A DNA stretch of 64,000 bases from Epiperipatus broadwayi (taxonomy: Eukaryota; Onychophora; Udeonychophora; Euonychophora; Peripatidae): contig JAQFVV010006473.1 in NCBI GenBank assembly GCA_028023455.1, positions 310,001-374,000 on the forward strand. Direction: 5' to 3'. Position numbers and translations under genes: made by a program. Below are positions 37,991 to 49,559 of this stretch, piece by piece. Below the pieces are notes generated by a model. It ran no database searches. It had not been told where the DNA came from and saw only the letters and a list, made by a program, of their open reading frames with translations. Position 1 is the stretch's first letter. Each line of letters opens with the position of its first letter.

Positions 37991-38155
37991 CTATATCTAA
38001 AAAGAAAATTCTAACCAATAAAATAACACTAATAATACTAAACACACTAATAATAACAATTTTTTTTAACTACTTGCAAACATCATCTAGCTGCCTATCA
38101 AAGTTTCTTTTCAGTAGAAAACTTAAATGTGATTTATCTGGAGATCTTTGCCAGG

Positions 38156-39357
38156 CTACTCTGCTGAAGGATAAGGGATCAAACTCCTAGCATTATAGGT
38201 TTTCTTATTCACATCAAGAGTAGCAAGCATAAAAGCAGTCTCTCCTATTTTCTTGATAATTTGGAATGACCCTTCATACAAATGCAGAAACTTTTTAAAT
38301 TGGTTCTTTGGGTGTTGCTAACATGAGAGGTGCTTACCAGCACAAGATCATTGATCTTAAATGGATGTGGTTTGGTTTTGGATTGCTTTACCCTTTTTTG
38401 ACCCATGAGTTTAAGTTGGACCCAAGCTTTATTAAGGTCATTGCCATTATTTATTTCCTCAAGGGTAATAAGCAAGGGGATTTTAATCAGTAAGGGTTCC
38501 TGTTTTCCATAATGCAACCTAAGGGGTAATCCTGTTGATTCATTACAAGTGATATTAATGAGATTTACCAATTCAGGAAGTTTATTCACCCACTGTCTAT
38601 AATCATTTGGAATGTAGACTCTATAAAGTCTGCTAAGCTCATGCATAATGCGCTTGCAGGGGTTAGACTGTGAATTTATTATAGAGCTCATAACATACTT
38701 GATGTTCTGAGCTTGAACCCATTTCTTCCAGGTCTTAGATACAAAGGCAGTGGCATGATCTGTCAAAATCACATCAGGTTTTCCCATGGCTTGCAACTGG
38801 TGGTTGGTGAGGCACCTGATAACACCTTTAGCATCAGTTCAGGGCATAGCAAATGCAGATACAAGTTTAGAAAATACATCATATGCCACTAAAATGAACT
38901 TTTGTCAGTTATAGGTAGGGAGTGGTCCATAAAAATCAAGTGCCAACAATTAATTAGGTCAATCCGGGATTATGAGTTGTAAAATACCGACATACAACCT
39001 AGCACAATACTTAGTCTTGGCACAAATTGTACATTGTTTAATAATATTACTGACACTTCTATACATCTGATTGCAATAGAAATAATTCTTTAACACATAA
39101 TAAATCTTTGGAGTGCCACAATGGCCATATTTGCAATGATCATATTTTACCAATTTATTAATGAGAATTTTAGGAATCATAATCCTCCAAGGGTTAACAT
39201 GATTAACCTTAACCTTATACATGAGAATACCTCGATTGAACTTATACTGGGCAACAACTTTATTGAGAGATTTCTTGGAGCTGTGGCAGTTTATGGAATG
39301 ACTCAGAATGGTGATGATTCTGCCCAATTTTAGGTCTTGTTTTTGAATCCCAGCCAA
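38156..39357 (-). pseudogene. Ty3/gypsy integrase
   Basis: The frame 38959-39357 carries the N-terminal HHCC zinc-binding domain (HCKYGHCGTPKIYYVL ... QCTICAKTK). The catalytic core follows with stops: LALDFYGPLPTYN holds the first Asp, DVILTDHATAF the second. At the third catalytic position the family has Glu in 'NPxERxM'; here it reads NPCKRIMHELSRL, so Glu is Lys (codon at 38653-38655). The frame 38245-38796 continues to a C-terminal DNA-binding domain, and after one frameshift it runs FLHLYEGSFQII to a stop at 38156. It once inserted element cDNA into the genome. Stops occur near 38950, 38900 and 38840. Confidence 0.8.
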
Positions 39358-39431
39358 ATAATGGTAATCTTTTAAGATATCTCTAATTCAACATTAATAT
39401 TATTAATTAAGATATTATCTGTACCAAAATG

Positions 39432-39810
39432 TCAGGGCACAAGACAGACAGGATGACAACTAAGAACATCAGCAGGGATATTCTTAACACCCTCAACATA
39501 GACAATGCTGTAATTAAACTGTTGTAGGTATAGACTCCACCTAATTAGTCTTTCATTATTTAAATAGCTTTTACTTAGAAAGTCTAAGCTCCTATGGTCT
39601 GACAAAACAATGACTTCAGAGCCAAGCAAAAACTGGCGTAGCTTTTGAAATGCCCATACCACTGCTAGGGCTTTTTTCTCTGTTATGGAGTAGTTTAGTT
39701 CTGCCCCTCTCAAATGTTTACTTAAAACTATAAAACCTGAGGTCTTTGATCTTCATCAAGCTGATATAAAACTATTCCCAGACCATAATGGCTACTGTCT
39801 GTCTATACAA
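39432..39810 (-). pseudogene. Ty3/gypsy RNase H
   Basis: TDSSHYGLGIVLYQL gives the first Asp, after an in-frame stop where 'VQTD' is usual. LNYSITEKKALAVVWAF gives the Glu, and EVIVLSDHRSLDFL the next Asp. It ends IPADVLSCHP where the family has 'ADaLSR'. The frame 39432-39713 is open, but the start of the domain is cut off by a stop near 39730. RNase H removes the RNA template during reverse transcription. Confidence 0.8.
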
Positions 39811-40800
39811 AAAACTTTTTACCAAAATCAGGGTTAAATAAAATAATGTGGTTCAAAAAGGTTTGTTTTATGGTATTGAACTCCCTAGTATGCTCAGTGG
39901 TCCACCTCCAGTTTTCTGATTTTTTTAATAACACAGATAAATACTGGGTATTCTCAGCAAAGTCCCTATAAAACTTATGATAATAGTTACATAAACTGAG
40001 AAAGGACCACAGTTGCTTTTTGGTTTTTGGCATTGAGAAATCCTGAATAGCAGTAATCTTTTTGGGAAGGGGTTTGATACCCTGTTCATTGATTACATAT
40101 TTCAGAAAAGTAATATCTTTTGCAGCTATGGGCTGATCAATCTTCAAAGAATATCTGTAAGTGTTCCAGATGCTCTGAAAGACTGCTGGAAGCAATAACT
40201 ATGCCATCCACATACATGATGATCTTTTCTTTCAATTGTTTTGAAAAGATCATGTCCAAACATCTGATCAAACAAGCACCACTGTTAATGAGACCAAAGG
40301 GCATTCTTACAAAAACATAAGTTTTATCTTGAAAGTGAAAAGCTGTATATTTTTGGTCTTCATGGTGTAGTGGTATCTGCCAATAACTGGCTGTCAGATC
40401 AAAAGATGAGAAAATTGACTTGTTTGAATTTAATTAGAAGTTCATGTACAGATGGAGGAATATCGTGTTCAGAAACGGTTATCTGGTTCAGCATATGAGC
40501 AGCCAGACATACTCTTACTATACCATCTTTTTTTCTTATAATTATCAAAGGGTTGACATAAGCAGCAGAACACTTCAAATAATTTCCCATTCCAACATTT
40601 AGTCTATCTGTTTTTGTACCTTGGCCTGATACTGATAAGGCACTGGATACATTCTCTGTTGAAAAGGTTCATTATCTTTTAACTTAATTCGATGAGTATA
40701 TCCTCTGATTATACCTGGAACAGTGGAAAACAGGCTATTATAGTTGTACATCAGTTGGTATAATTTTTCCCCTATAGTCAAATTGGCAAAAAAAAACATG
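39803..40800 (-). pseudogene. Ty3/gypsy reverse transcriptase
   Basis: The fingers are in 40599-40799 (GYTHRIKLKDNEPFQQRMY, VPYQYQAKVQKQID) and 40399-40590 (YVNPLIIIRKKDGIVRVCL). One base out of frame comes motif A, FDLTASYWQIPL, and then VRMPFGLINSGACLI. Motif C reads MYVDGIVIA where the family has YVDD; the second Asp is Gly (codon at 40203-40205). The frame 39803-40195 holds the thumb and connection (KYVINEQGIKPLPKKI, LCNYYHKFYRDFAE). The domain order is complete and links directly to RNase H. The changed catalytic residue and at least two frameshifts make it inactive. Confidence 0.85.
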
Positions 40801-40807
40801 ATTAATT

Positions 40808-41280
40808 TTAGTTTGAAATACCAACATTAACTAGTGTGCTTCGAATGCATAACACTTGACCAGAGAGTTTAGGTAATTCCCATTCAAAAGGCAACTGTTC
40901 CTGTTGACATAAAAATATCCCATTTTCATAATCTAATTTATGCTTGTTTCTGATCATGAAGTCTGAACCTATAATGACATCATGAACCAATTCAGGCATA
41001 ATCAAGAAATCATGACCAAACTCAGACTGGTTAAGCTGAAAATTAATCCAAACCTGTTTGTTGGCCAGCTTGGTTCTCTTCCCATTCTCTCTGTTTAATG
41101 GGCAAGGAGGATATACAACTATTTACATGAAGCATCTTTTGATATGCTTTTTCTGAGATAATGGAGGCTTGACTACCAGAGTCAATTAAGGCATTTATAC
41201 TGATCCCCTCCACCACTAATTTAAGAACAGGACAGTTATATTGGATAGGTGGTTCACCCAGTAAAATGGTTCTAGGTAAT
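40808..41280 (-). pseudogene. Ty3/gypsy aspartic protease
   Basis: SINALIDSGSQASIISEKAY (near 41147-41206) has the retroviral-type active site, with DSG in place of the common DTG. Codons for DSG are at 41175-41183. After frameshifts the frame 40808-41005 reads ELVHDVIIGSDFMIRNKH, the 'iiG.DfL' block that closes the fold. The protease would process the polyprotein; it lies between gag and RT as usual. At least two stops fall between the two blocks. Confidence 0.75.
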
Positions 41281-41639
41281 CCACATCCAGATCAAGACTA
41301 TTTAATAACCACATCTCATTGTCCCTCTTATTGTTAGCATATGGCCCCAACACCGAGGAACTATTATACCAGAACCATTCTAGTTTAGTGATGGAGTTTT
41401 ATTGTGGGCCTTTCCCCCTGGACTTTTTATCACTGTGGTAATTCCACTGGTAGAGGGTTGCTTATCTCTGGGAATTACTTTCTTCCCAACAGTATCCCTA
41501 AAATTTCCCCAGGATTGATTAGGAGGCCTAGTCCTATAATTATTCCTATACCCATAACTACCAAAGTTCTGATCATTTGTCTGATCCCCTAAATTCAGAT
41601 TAGAGACTATTATAATTATACCTGTCCTTGGTGCTCTTG

Positions 41640-43457
41640 GGCCTAATCTCTGAATCCAGTTATGAAATCTCTAGGGCATCCAGAATTTCTGATGCTTCCT
41701 CTATACTGTGGCAATCAGCAGCAATAAGCATCTGCTCATAACTTCGGGGAAGATTGTGTCAGAGTATTCTCAGAATCTGGTGCTCTGAGAGAGGAAATAC
41801 AGTCAGACTTTTTTTTATGGCCTGCCCTCAGAAAAATTGTGTATGGCTGCCCTTGGTACCACTATACTTTTCCTGAGTGACCTTATAGCACACCTGATCC
41901 TGCCTGTCCTCACTCCAAAAACATGTTAAGATAACACAGCAGAAATTCCCAAAGGTAGTGGGCTTATCAAACAGGGACCACCACCACTACTTAGCATAGG
42001 CATAAAGATGGTTGTAGGCAATGGCCAGCTTTTCCTGTTCATTCAATCTACAGACAGAAAAAAGTTCATCCAAGGTATACAGATACTCTAAGGTGTTCTC
42101 CCTGCTCTCCCCACTAAAGGTATTAATTTTAATTAAATTTGAGGTCATTCACCCTCCTACTCTATATTCCTCTTTACTGGTATGGTCAGCCCTATCTACT
42201 GATTTTTCAACTTGTGGTTTTTTACCTAAAGTAGGCATCCTTTTCTCTGACTGACTATGCTCTGATCTATCCCTACAGTCATCTAGACTTATGCTACCAT
42301 CATTCTGCCCTGAATTTAGGTTTGACCCATCCTGCAGCCCCACATTAACTCGATCTCTTAATATCCCTATTTTCTGGTAGAGATCATCCATCTTGGGGGT
42401 CATGTATTCCACAACATATGTCTTCTGGTTCTCCTCAACCTTCTCCAACATAATGCCCAATTCATGTTGATCCCTTATGGGTCCTTCTTCTACAGAACTT
42501 GATTTGTCCCTTTTCACTTTCTCTTACCTAAGGCCATCTATTTGTTTCCCCAATTCTTTCCTAAGATTTTGATCTATCTGTACACACTCATTGGCCATGC
42601 TTCCTTTAACTTCCCAATTTTCTTTTTCTAAGCCACTAAACTTGTTTTTCATAGTGAGGGTTTGATCTACACAGCTCAAAGTAGCTTCCTTATATGAGTC
42701 CACTTCAGCTACCACCTCCTTTAATCTGATATTAATTCCTGCAGAAGTTATTTCAGCTTTCCTTTCTATGCCTTCTGATATGGATTGGGAGACCAATCCA
42801 TGGACCTCATTCCTAACTCACTCAATTTTTTTCTCATTTTCTTCGATAGACTGTTCCACTTGAGCCTTTAATGACTGCAATGCCTGACAGCCCTCCTGTT
42901 TGGCCACTTCCACAGATCTACAAACTCCTTCTATTCTGTCATCTAATGATGCAAACCTATTCTTACACTCTATATTGCATTTTTTATCCTAGTTTCCAAA
43001 CCTACGATCATTTGGCTGTTATTTTCAATAGAGTTATCTATATTTACCCTTAAATTTTCTATACTTTTCTCCATCTTTTGTTCTAGATTTACCATACTTT
43101 TTATACTTTGTTCTAAACCTTTATTATTTTTCACATCTTCTGTTCTAAACTTTTATTATTTTTCTCCATCTTCTGTTCTAAACTTTGGAGCAAATGCAAC
43201 ATTATCCTTTCCATCTCTGATGGTGCTTGCTTTGCCATCTGAATCTGGCTAACTTCTGGCTCCTCATTTACCTCCACATTTTAGGCTGTATAATGGTCAC
43301 TAACTTTAGTGGCATCTTCCTCTACTTCCTCTTTTCCTTTTTGTGTTTTAAAGAAAACCTCCCCATCTCCTTCTTCATTATTAAAATTATTAATTCCAGG
43401 GATTGGGGCACCTTCCTCTTCCATAACCTCCTCAGTAGTATTTTTTAGTTCACTCAT
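41640..43457 (-). pseudogene. Ty3/gypsy gag-like region
   Basis: ATG at 43455-43457 opens MSELKNTTEEVMEEEG. A long coiled-coil segment follows, with repeated LEQKMEK units whose DNA is locally duplicated (about 43080-43190). Open pieces at 42524-42796 and 42149-42517 continue it. In one frame with scattered stops it then reads INTFSGESRENTLEYLYTL, LFSVCRLNEQEKLAIAYNHL and SYEQMLIAADCHSIEEA, which suits a capsid-type gag (retrotrans_gag-like). No CCHC zinc knuckle is visible; the tail is Arg/Asn-rich (YRNNYRTRPPNQSWGN). Stops include those ending at 42149 and near 41988, 41838 and 41778. Confidence 0.65.
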
Positions 43458-44772
43458 GTTTTTAAATTATATATATCCCATCTGTGCTTCCCTGACCACA
43501 AAGAACCCACACATCCTTTCCTTGTCTGACACCTATCTCTGATTAACTGACTGATTTGATTTTCATCTTATCATGCATTACAAATACAAAAAAAATATTT
43601 AATATCCTTATTTGATGAATTACACAACAATAATCTATATAGTGCATGCCTGTCTGCAATAGCCCAAATTATACATTCATCTATTCTTCTAGAGATCTGA
43701 TAGATATTGACAGTCCACAGAATGACTAGCAGTTCACAATCATGAGATAAATAAATGAATCTAGTCACAGCACTATAATCACACAATGCATCTTGAGCAC
43801 TCAGAAGATCATCCCAATTTGATCACTACTAACTACCACAACCCTTGATTGAATGATGCAAACTCTGTTGCAATAAAAGAAGTATTTTTAAGTCTTAGGG
43901 GCTAAAGTAGATAAACTATGCCTTGCTCTATCTCTTGGAGTTTTATGTGGCAAGAATCAAGGAATGCCCTGCTTATTATAGACTACAGAAAACTAAGCCT
44001 TGCTCTCTCTTTTGGAGACTTATAGGCTGATATCATGGCAGGACTGCTGTTAACTGCTTCATGATAAAATAGGGATAACATATAAACTGGATTGGAAAAC
44101 TATGCCATGCTCTCTTTCTTGGAGACTTATAGGCTGGTATCATGGCAGGACTGCTGTTAACTGCTTCATGATAAAATAAGGATAACTTATAAATTGGGTT
44201 GGAGCAGTGAATGGGTTTGATCATTCATGAGTTACACAAATACATAGCATTCTCAAGGCAATGACAAAAACTTTTCACTCATCATCAAAACTGCAATCTA
44301 ATCAACCAAACTCCAATGATCAAATATCCAATCCAACCTCCAAAATCATAGACTTTTCTACAAAATGAACCCCCCAAACATACATGAGACTACTATCCCA
44401 TAATTCATCACTATGACTATGCCTATCCTATCTGGCAATAAATCATTTTAATGTTCCAAAAAAAATTCTATTATTTATTTCACCTCTGTCTTAAGTTGTA
44501 ATATTCATCTATTTTCAAAATTGAGAGAAAAAAAACTAAACTGTTTTATGGCTGTACCCATTTTATCATCATCAATGAAAAATTAAATCATATTAAACAT
44601 CATCACATACAAATCTAAAATAAGACTGTATGGCCAAGAAAATTTTATGAGACAAAAAAAAATTTTCACTGAAAAAAAAAATTTTACTAAAAAAAAATTT
44701 CTCTTTTTAACCACAAATCTACCATCATTCTACAGACTCCCTCCTTATCTTAGGTATATGGTAACATATCAT
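43458..44772 (-). other. Element leader between primer binding site and gag
   Basis: About 1.3 kb without a coding frame. Unusually long for a Ty3/gypsy leader. It contains the tandem repeat at 43988-44201. Confidence 0.55.
43988..44201. repeat. Two tandem 107 bp repeats in the leader
   Basis: 43988-44094 and 44095-44201 are near-identical; both contain CATGGCAGGACTGCTGTTAA. A shorter, more diverged unit precedes them at about 43912-43987. The small minus-strand ORF here is a by-product of the repeat. Confidence 0.85.
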
Positions 44773-44790
44773 GCCCTAGTTGGGTGTCCA
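44773..44790 (-). promoter_or_regulatory. Primer binding site, tRNA-Lys-like
   Basis: The minus strand reads TGGACACCCAACTAGGGC one base after the LTR end ATTACA. It starts with TGG and strongly resembles the tRNA-Lys-type site common in animal Ty3/gypsy elements (TGGCGCCCAACGTGGGGC), with a few changes. This fixes element polarity and the inner edge of the 5' LTR. Confidence 0.7.
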
Positions 44791-44949
44791 TTGTAATATA
44801 AATAAAGGCAGAAAAGATTAAAATATAAATATTACCATGCCTGAATAGTCTACAATAGTAAATAAATATCATTAAAATGATGAGTAGGAATAAATTAAAC
44901 ATATTTCTATAATTAGATTTCTAAAGATATCATAATATCAATAATTAGA

Positions 44950-45026
44950 GATGATAATGCCTGGAGACTAGTCATTTAAGGTGTCTGGCCTATTTTGAAT
45001 CCTGGTTAGCCAGGCATTGTATCATC
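44950..45026. repeat. 77 bp foldback insert in the right LTR
   Basis: Same insert as at 34845-34921. The ends here pair better (GATGATAATGCCTGG with CCAGGCATTGTATCATC). Confidence 0.5.
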
Positions 45027-45215
45027 ACTAAACAAGTAGAAACTATAAACAAATTATTAAGAACAAACTACTATAACTCAGGAAATAACACCAAGTAGGT
45101 GAATACATTGGTAACTCAATAAAATATCTTCTCAGGTATACAGAATGTAGATTTGATCCCCTTTCATCTCTTGGCTTGATGTCAAGTGCATATTTAAATA
45201 AATAACAAGTGAATA

Positions 45216-45300
45216 TGGTCTAGCAGGGCGCCACTAGATTATCTGAATCTAGACACAATTATATTTTATAATATTTTCACATGTACCAGGTTTGAATCTC
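45216..45300 (+). other. tRNA-like A/B-box module in the right LTR
   Basis: Counterpart of 35113-35197. TGGTCTAGCAGGG is kept; the B box is weaker (CAGGTTTGAATCTC). Confidence 0.4.
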
Positions 45301-48253
45301 TTTTTGGTACTTTATTTCTAATAAAAATGGAGGATTTTGCTTTTAGATCCATATCACTATATGCACTAATATTTAGGTAAACATAAAACATCTTTAAATT
45401 AAAGTGGAGTATATAAAATTCATTAGACAGAAATAATTTCTTAGATCTTAACATAATAAATGCATTTCAATATTTTTTTTTTTTAAGTTTTGCTAGCTCA
45501 GATCATACTATTAATTTCGGATGGCAATTCACTCATCCTTGCATGATATAGATGATGGAATGGTGGTTATAATAATAAGAAATTAATATTTATTTATGGC
45601 CTTTAAACATTTAAACAGCTTATTAATTAAAAGGTGATAATGACGATGATGATAATGAAAATGATAATGGTTAACCATAGCTTTAGGACTAAGCCTAATC
45701 ATAAAATTTATTTTCAGAAATTAATAATTAGTGGCTAATCTTAGTATATCTAATTGGAACTTAAATAGCTAATATTCACCTTGATGATGAATGATCACAC
45801 TTAATAAAGACTACTCTTAATGAAATATATGCACCTCGTTTAATAAAATAAACTAATATTTATTACTGCATTTCTAACATATACATAAAAATTTCTAGAC
45901 ATACATGAAAATTTATATTAACAATAACAACAATAATCATAATCGACTGCTTTAAAATCATAACATCAATTTTAAATTCTTCCCCCTTTCCCGTAACTGA
46001 TATAATTTTATATTAAATTAGATGTCAAATTTTCTAAGATTCTCACTCCACCAGAAAATATCTCAAAAAAAATAAACACTTTTTTCTCTCTCTCTCTTTT
46101 TTCTTTTGCACACATACCTTTATAATCTAACATGTAAAGCAGAATGATTAAAAATACAAGGTTAGTAGAAGTGAAAGAGCAAGATTTCCAGAACAAGTTT
46201 TAAATTATTTTTCTCCCCCTCCCTTCTACCCTCTGAAATGCTATACTTTAACTTAAAACAAAATCTAATATTTTTAATACCGCCTATTTTTTTTTTACAT
46301 TCACACACCATTACATATATGCAACAAGTTTTATTATATTATGTATGTGCATGTTTCATCCCCATAATAACAAAAATATTATTTAAAACAAAATAACAAT
46401 AACAAAAAAAATATGTTACATATTAATAACATTTCATAACTTTAGGTTAATGGTCAATCATAATTTTAGTACATATAAAATCATTAATGAAGCTTATGTT
46501 TATGGTTATTAAGAAATTCTTGGTTTCAATTGATCTTGGTTGTTTTAAAAGTTCTTTAAACAAAAATATACCACTCTGTTGCTAAAATTTTACTAAATCT
46601 GATATTATAAAGAAAATATATAAAGAAATTTATATTACCAGTTCTATTCTTTGTAGCGACTTCCAATGAGTCAAATTTATCTTGTTTAATGTCTATATTT
46701 TGCAGTGACCATTTCCATTTTACTTTGGAACAATCTCTTTCTTGAGGTGAATAATTATTTGATGATGATGATTCTATTGAGGTTATTTGCTTTAGTTGAC
46801 AATTTAGAAATCATATTAACTTTCCTTCTCTTCCTGTCAAGCATGATTCTGTTAGGGGATGAAGTACAGCAGTTGTTTTCACATTTATAATTTTTCTTGG
46901 GTTCAAACTTAGTTACTGAATTTAATTGAACTCGATGATTTAACATTTATCTGTAAATTAATCATTTTTCTTTTGATCACCTTCAAATGCAGGTGAATTG
47001 TTTCTTCTTTCTATTTAAAAACATCTTATTTCTCTCAGTCAGTAAGACGGTGTAGAATATTATAATTTCAGACAAGACATTTCCTTTTTTTTCTTTATTT
47101 ATATGATGTGCTGGTTCCAGCAGGTCCTGGGATTCTCCAGATGAGAACATATATTTTTTTTCTAGCCTGACATCCCTATATTTTAACCTTCAAAAACTTT
47201 ATATTAAAAAAATGATTTAAAAAAGATATCGGGTCGAATTAAAAATCCTTGTCTTTTCTAGTTTCAATATTTTAAAAGTCTCCTTATTATATAACTCAAC
47301 TGATTTTCCAGACTGCTTTTATATCTGATTTTTTTCAATTTTTGACCACCTCTTTTAATTAGATTTATAACTTATTTTCAACTAAATTGTTTTTTTTTAG
47401 CTGAATAGTATGAAAAATCTCACTATCCTGATTTTTAGACAAACTTTTGTTTTGAAGGAAAAAAAAATAAAAAAATAGACTTAATCTTTTTTCTTCACAT
47501 ATGTAACACCTAAATTTTGAGCTTCTTTTTTTGATCTTAAGATGAGACATTTTTAAAATTAGACTTCTCATATCATCTCTAAGTTTTTCAACAGAAAAAC
47601 AACCCTTATAATACAAAATTGTTGAGTAAAAAAAAATAATTTAACAAATTTTCTTATTTTTCTTTCAATATTTAATAAATAAAAATGTAGTTTATGTATG
47701 CAATGTACACACACACTCATTCAAATTATTTATAAAACAGGCCTATAAAACAATCTAAATGCTTTTTAGAAATTATGATTTTCATATCTACATTAAACTC
47801 TTACAATTTTTAAACCCCAAATTATAATCATAGAAAAAGAATAAAAATAGAAATAGAATAATAAAATAGAAATAGAATAAAATATTAGAATTTAGCAAAT
47901 GTAGGTTAGCTTTGAACAGAGTTTAATATTTGAAATATAAAACAATTAAATAGCTTACACATACACTGCCTATATATGTGTAACAAGTTATAACTTTACT
48001 TTTTAACAAAAAAAATACCTATTAAATGTGTGTACTACTATTTTTGAGTTTTTATCAATACACAAACAAATAAAGAATATAACTGTTGCCCCACTCTCTT
48101 TCTGTCTTAAGCTTTTAGAACTGGATCTTGTAGGGTTTAAACTTGGGTGCCCTACAGTTTCCTTTACTATATGAAAATGTGATGATGATTTTTGTTCCAC
48201 ATTTTCTTTCATGCACATTACTACAAATTTAGCTAAGGTCTAAATTGTAATGG

Positions 48254-48256
<3 letters not shown>

Positions 48257-48334
<78 letters not shown>
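48257..48334. repeat. (TA)n microsatellite, about 39 units
   Basis: It touches the outer end of the right LTR. Together with the tract at 34512-34585 it suggests that the element inserted into a TA microsatellite. Confidence 0.95.
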
Positions 48335-48335
<1 letters not shown>

Positions 48336-49550
48336 TATATGGCAATGGATCATACATGTTAATTTATTTTATGACTAATCACATAGCACTAGCAATCCTA
48401 AAAGGAAATAATGTTCAAATATAGAAAAAACCAAAGTTCTATGTGCGTGAACACACACACTATATATGAAATATATTATTTTCTTATTATATAATAAGTA
48501 TTTTAATGCAAGAATAACAAAATTGAATATGATTATTCCTGCCTTGAAATACATCATTCGTCTGAAATGGCACTTGAAATTTGTGAAATAACTTTCTTTA
48601 GGCTCTCCAAGTACATTTTCTTTTAATTGTTGTATTATAGTGCTTTCTGTAAAGAATATATGTTCACTATTTCAGCATAAATGTAAAATGATATTGCTTT
48701 GTTAAATATGTGGTCATTTGGTTTGTTCTTATACACTGTTTCTTTGGGTAACAGCATTTGATATAAAATCACTTTGAGCTTTTTAGCAATATGATATTAT
48801 AGATGCGTGTGTGCATGTGTGTACAGATATCAAAACGATATCATAATTACATTTTTTTTGTTATTATATATTAGTTTATTTCCGATATATAGTATAATTG
48901 CTAAAGTTTCTAGAAGAATTTAAGTTTTATATAAACTTTTTCAAATGCACTCAAATTTTATTAATAACATACAAGTTACTATAAACCACAATGTTACAAG
49001 TGATGTTATTAATTATACTTTAGATGCTACTACCCTAACATGTAATAGCATTAACCTGGAAATCAAACTGATAATTCTGTCTAAAGCAACAATCTGTAGA
49101 AATTTTAAATTGATGTGGTCAAATGTAAATGTCTCATTTCATTGCAAAAAAAGATTGCAAGTTTCATCCTGACAAAGTGTTATTTCTCAAAGTCTTGGGT
49201 GTGAAACACTTTTTAATTAAATTCAGTGTGATCCAGCTTATATATTAATGATATTCACTTGATCTTGCTTTGTGTGATTTTTAAAAAAAATCTTGAATCA
49301 AATAATGTCTCAATATTTTTGTAGATGTAGAAATGATGAAAAAAAAATGCTGCAAGCATTAAAAGGCAACACTTTTCAAGTGTGTTTCCCGACTACTTTG
49401 GGAAAGGAGAAACAGATCTAACCAGTATATTGCGGTAAATAAATAATAATTTGAAAGTGATTAAATTTATAACACTTAAAACTAAATAAACAATTTTTTA
49501 TTATAAAATCCTGGTTACTTTTGAATACCTCCTCATGCATCTGCTTTTTC
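48335..49550. other. Gene-free AT-rich stretch
   Basis: The ORF at 48945-49172 (75 codons) has no recognisable motif. Nothing else supported. Confidence 0.5.
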
Positions 49551-49559
49551 TTTCACTAA

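Larger units (their letters stand above)
44792..48255 (-). repeat. 5' LTR (right copy C, about 3.46 kb)
   Basis: On the minus strand it starts TGCCATTACAATTT beside the (TA)n tract and ends TATATTACA next to the primer binding site. It matches the left LTR closely from about 44894 to 48165. The innermost ~100 bases (44792-44893) are shortened and diverged relative to the other copies. Its outermost ~105 bases are shared with copy A but not with the left LTR. Confidence 0.75.
34586..48256 (-). mobile_element. Ty3/gypsy LTR retrotransposon with ~3.4 kb LTRs
   Basis: Two direct repeats of about 3.4 kb (34586-37973 and 44792-48255), differing at only a few positions per hundred bases, flank a region that on the minus strand encodes gag, aspartic protease, RT, RNase H and integrase in Ty3/gypsy order. 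A primer binding site lies next to the inner end of the right repeat, which makes that repeat the 5' LTR. (TA)n tracts touch both outer ends. The total of about 13.7 kb is large mainly because of the LTRs. No env is seen. Many stops and frameshifts, plus changed catalytic residues, show it is inactive. Confidence 0.8.

Noticed and set aside
35163-45454. Twin 62-codon minus-strand ORFs at 35163-35351 and 45266-45454
   Set aside because: Same LTR position in two copies, disrupted in the third; no sign of protein selection.
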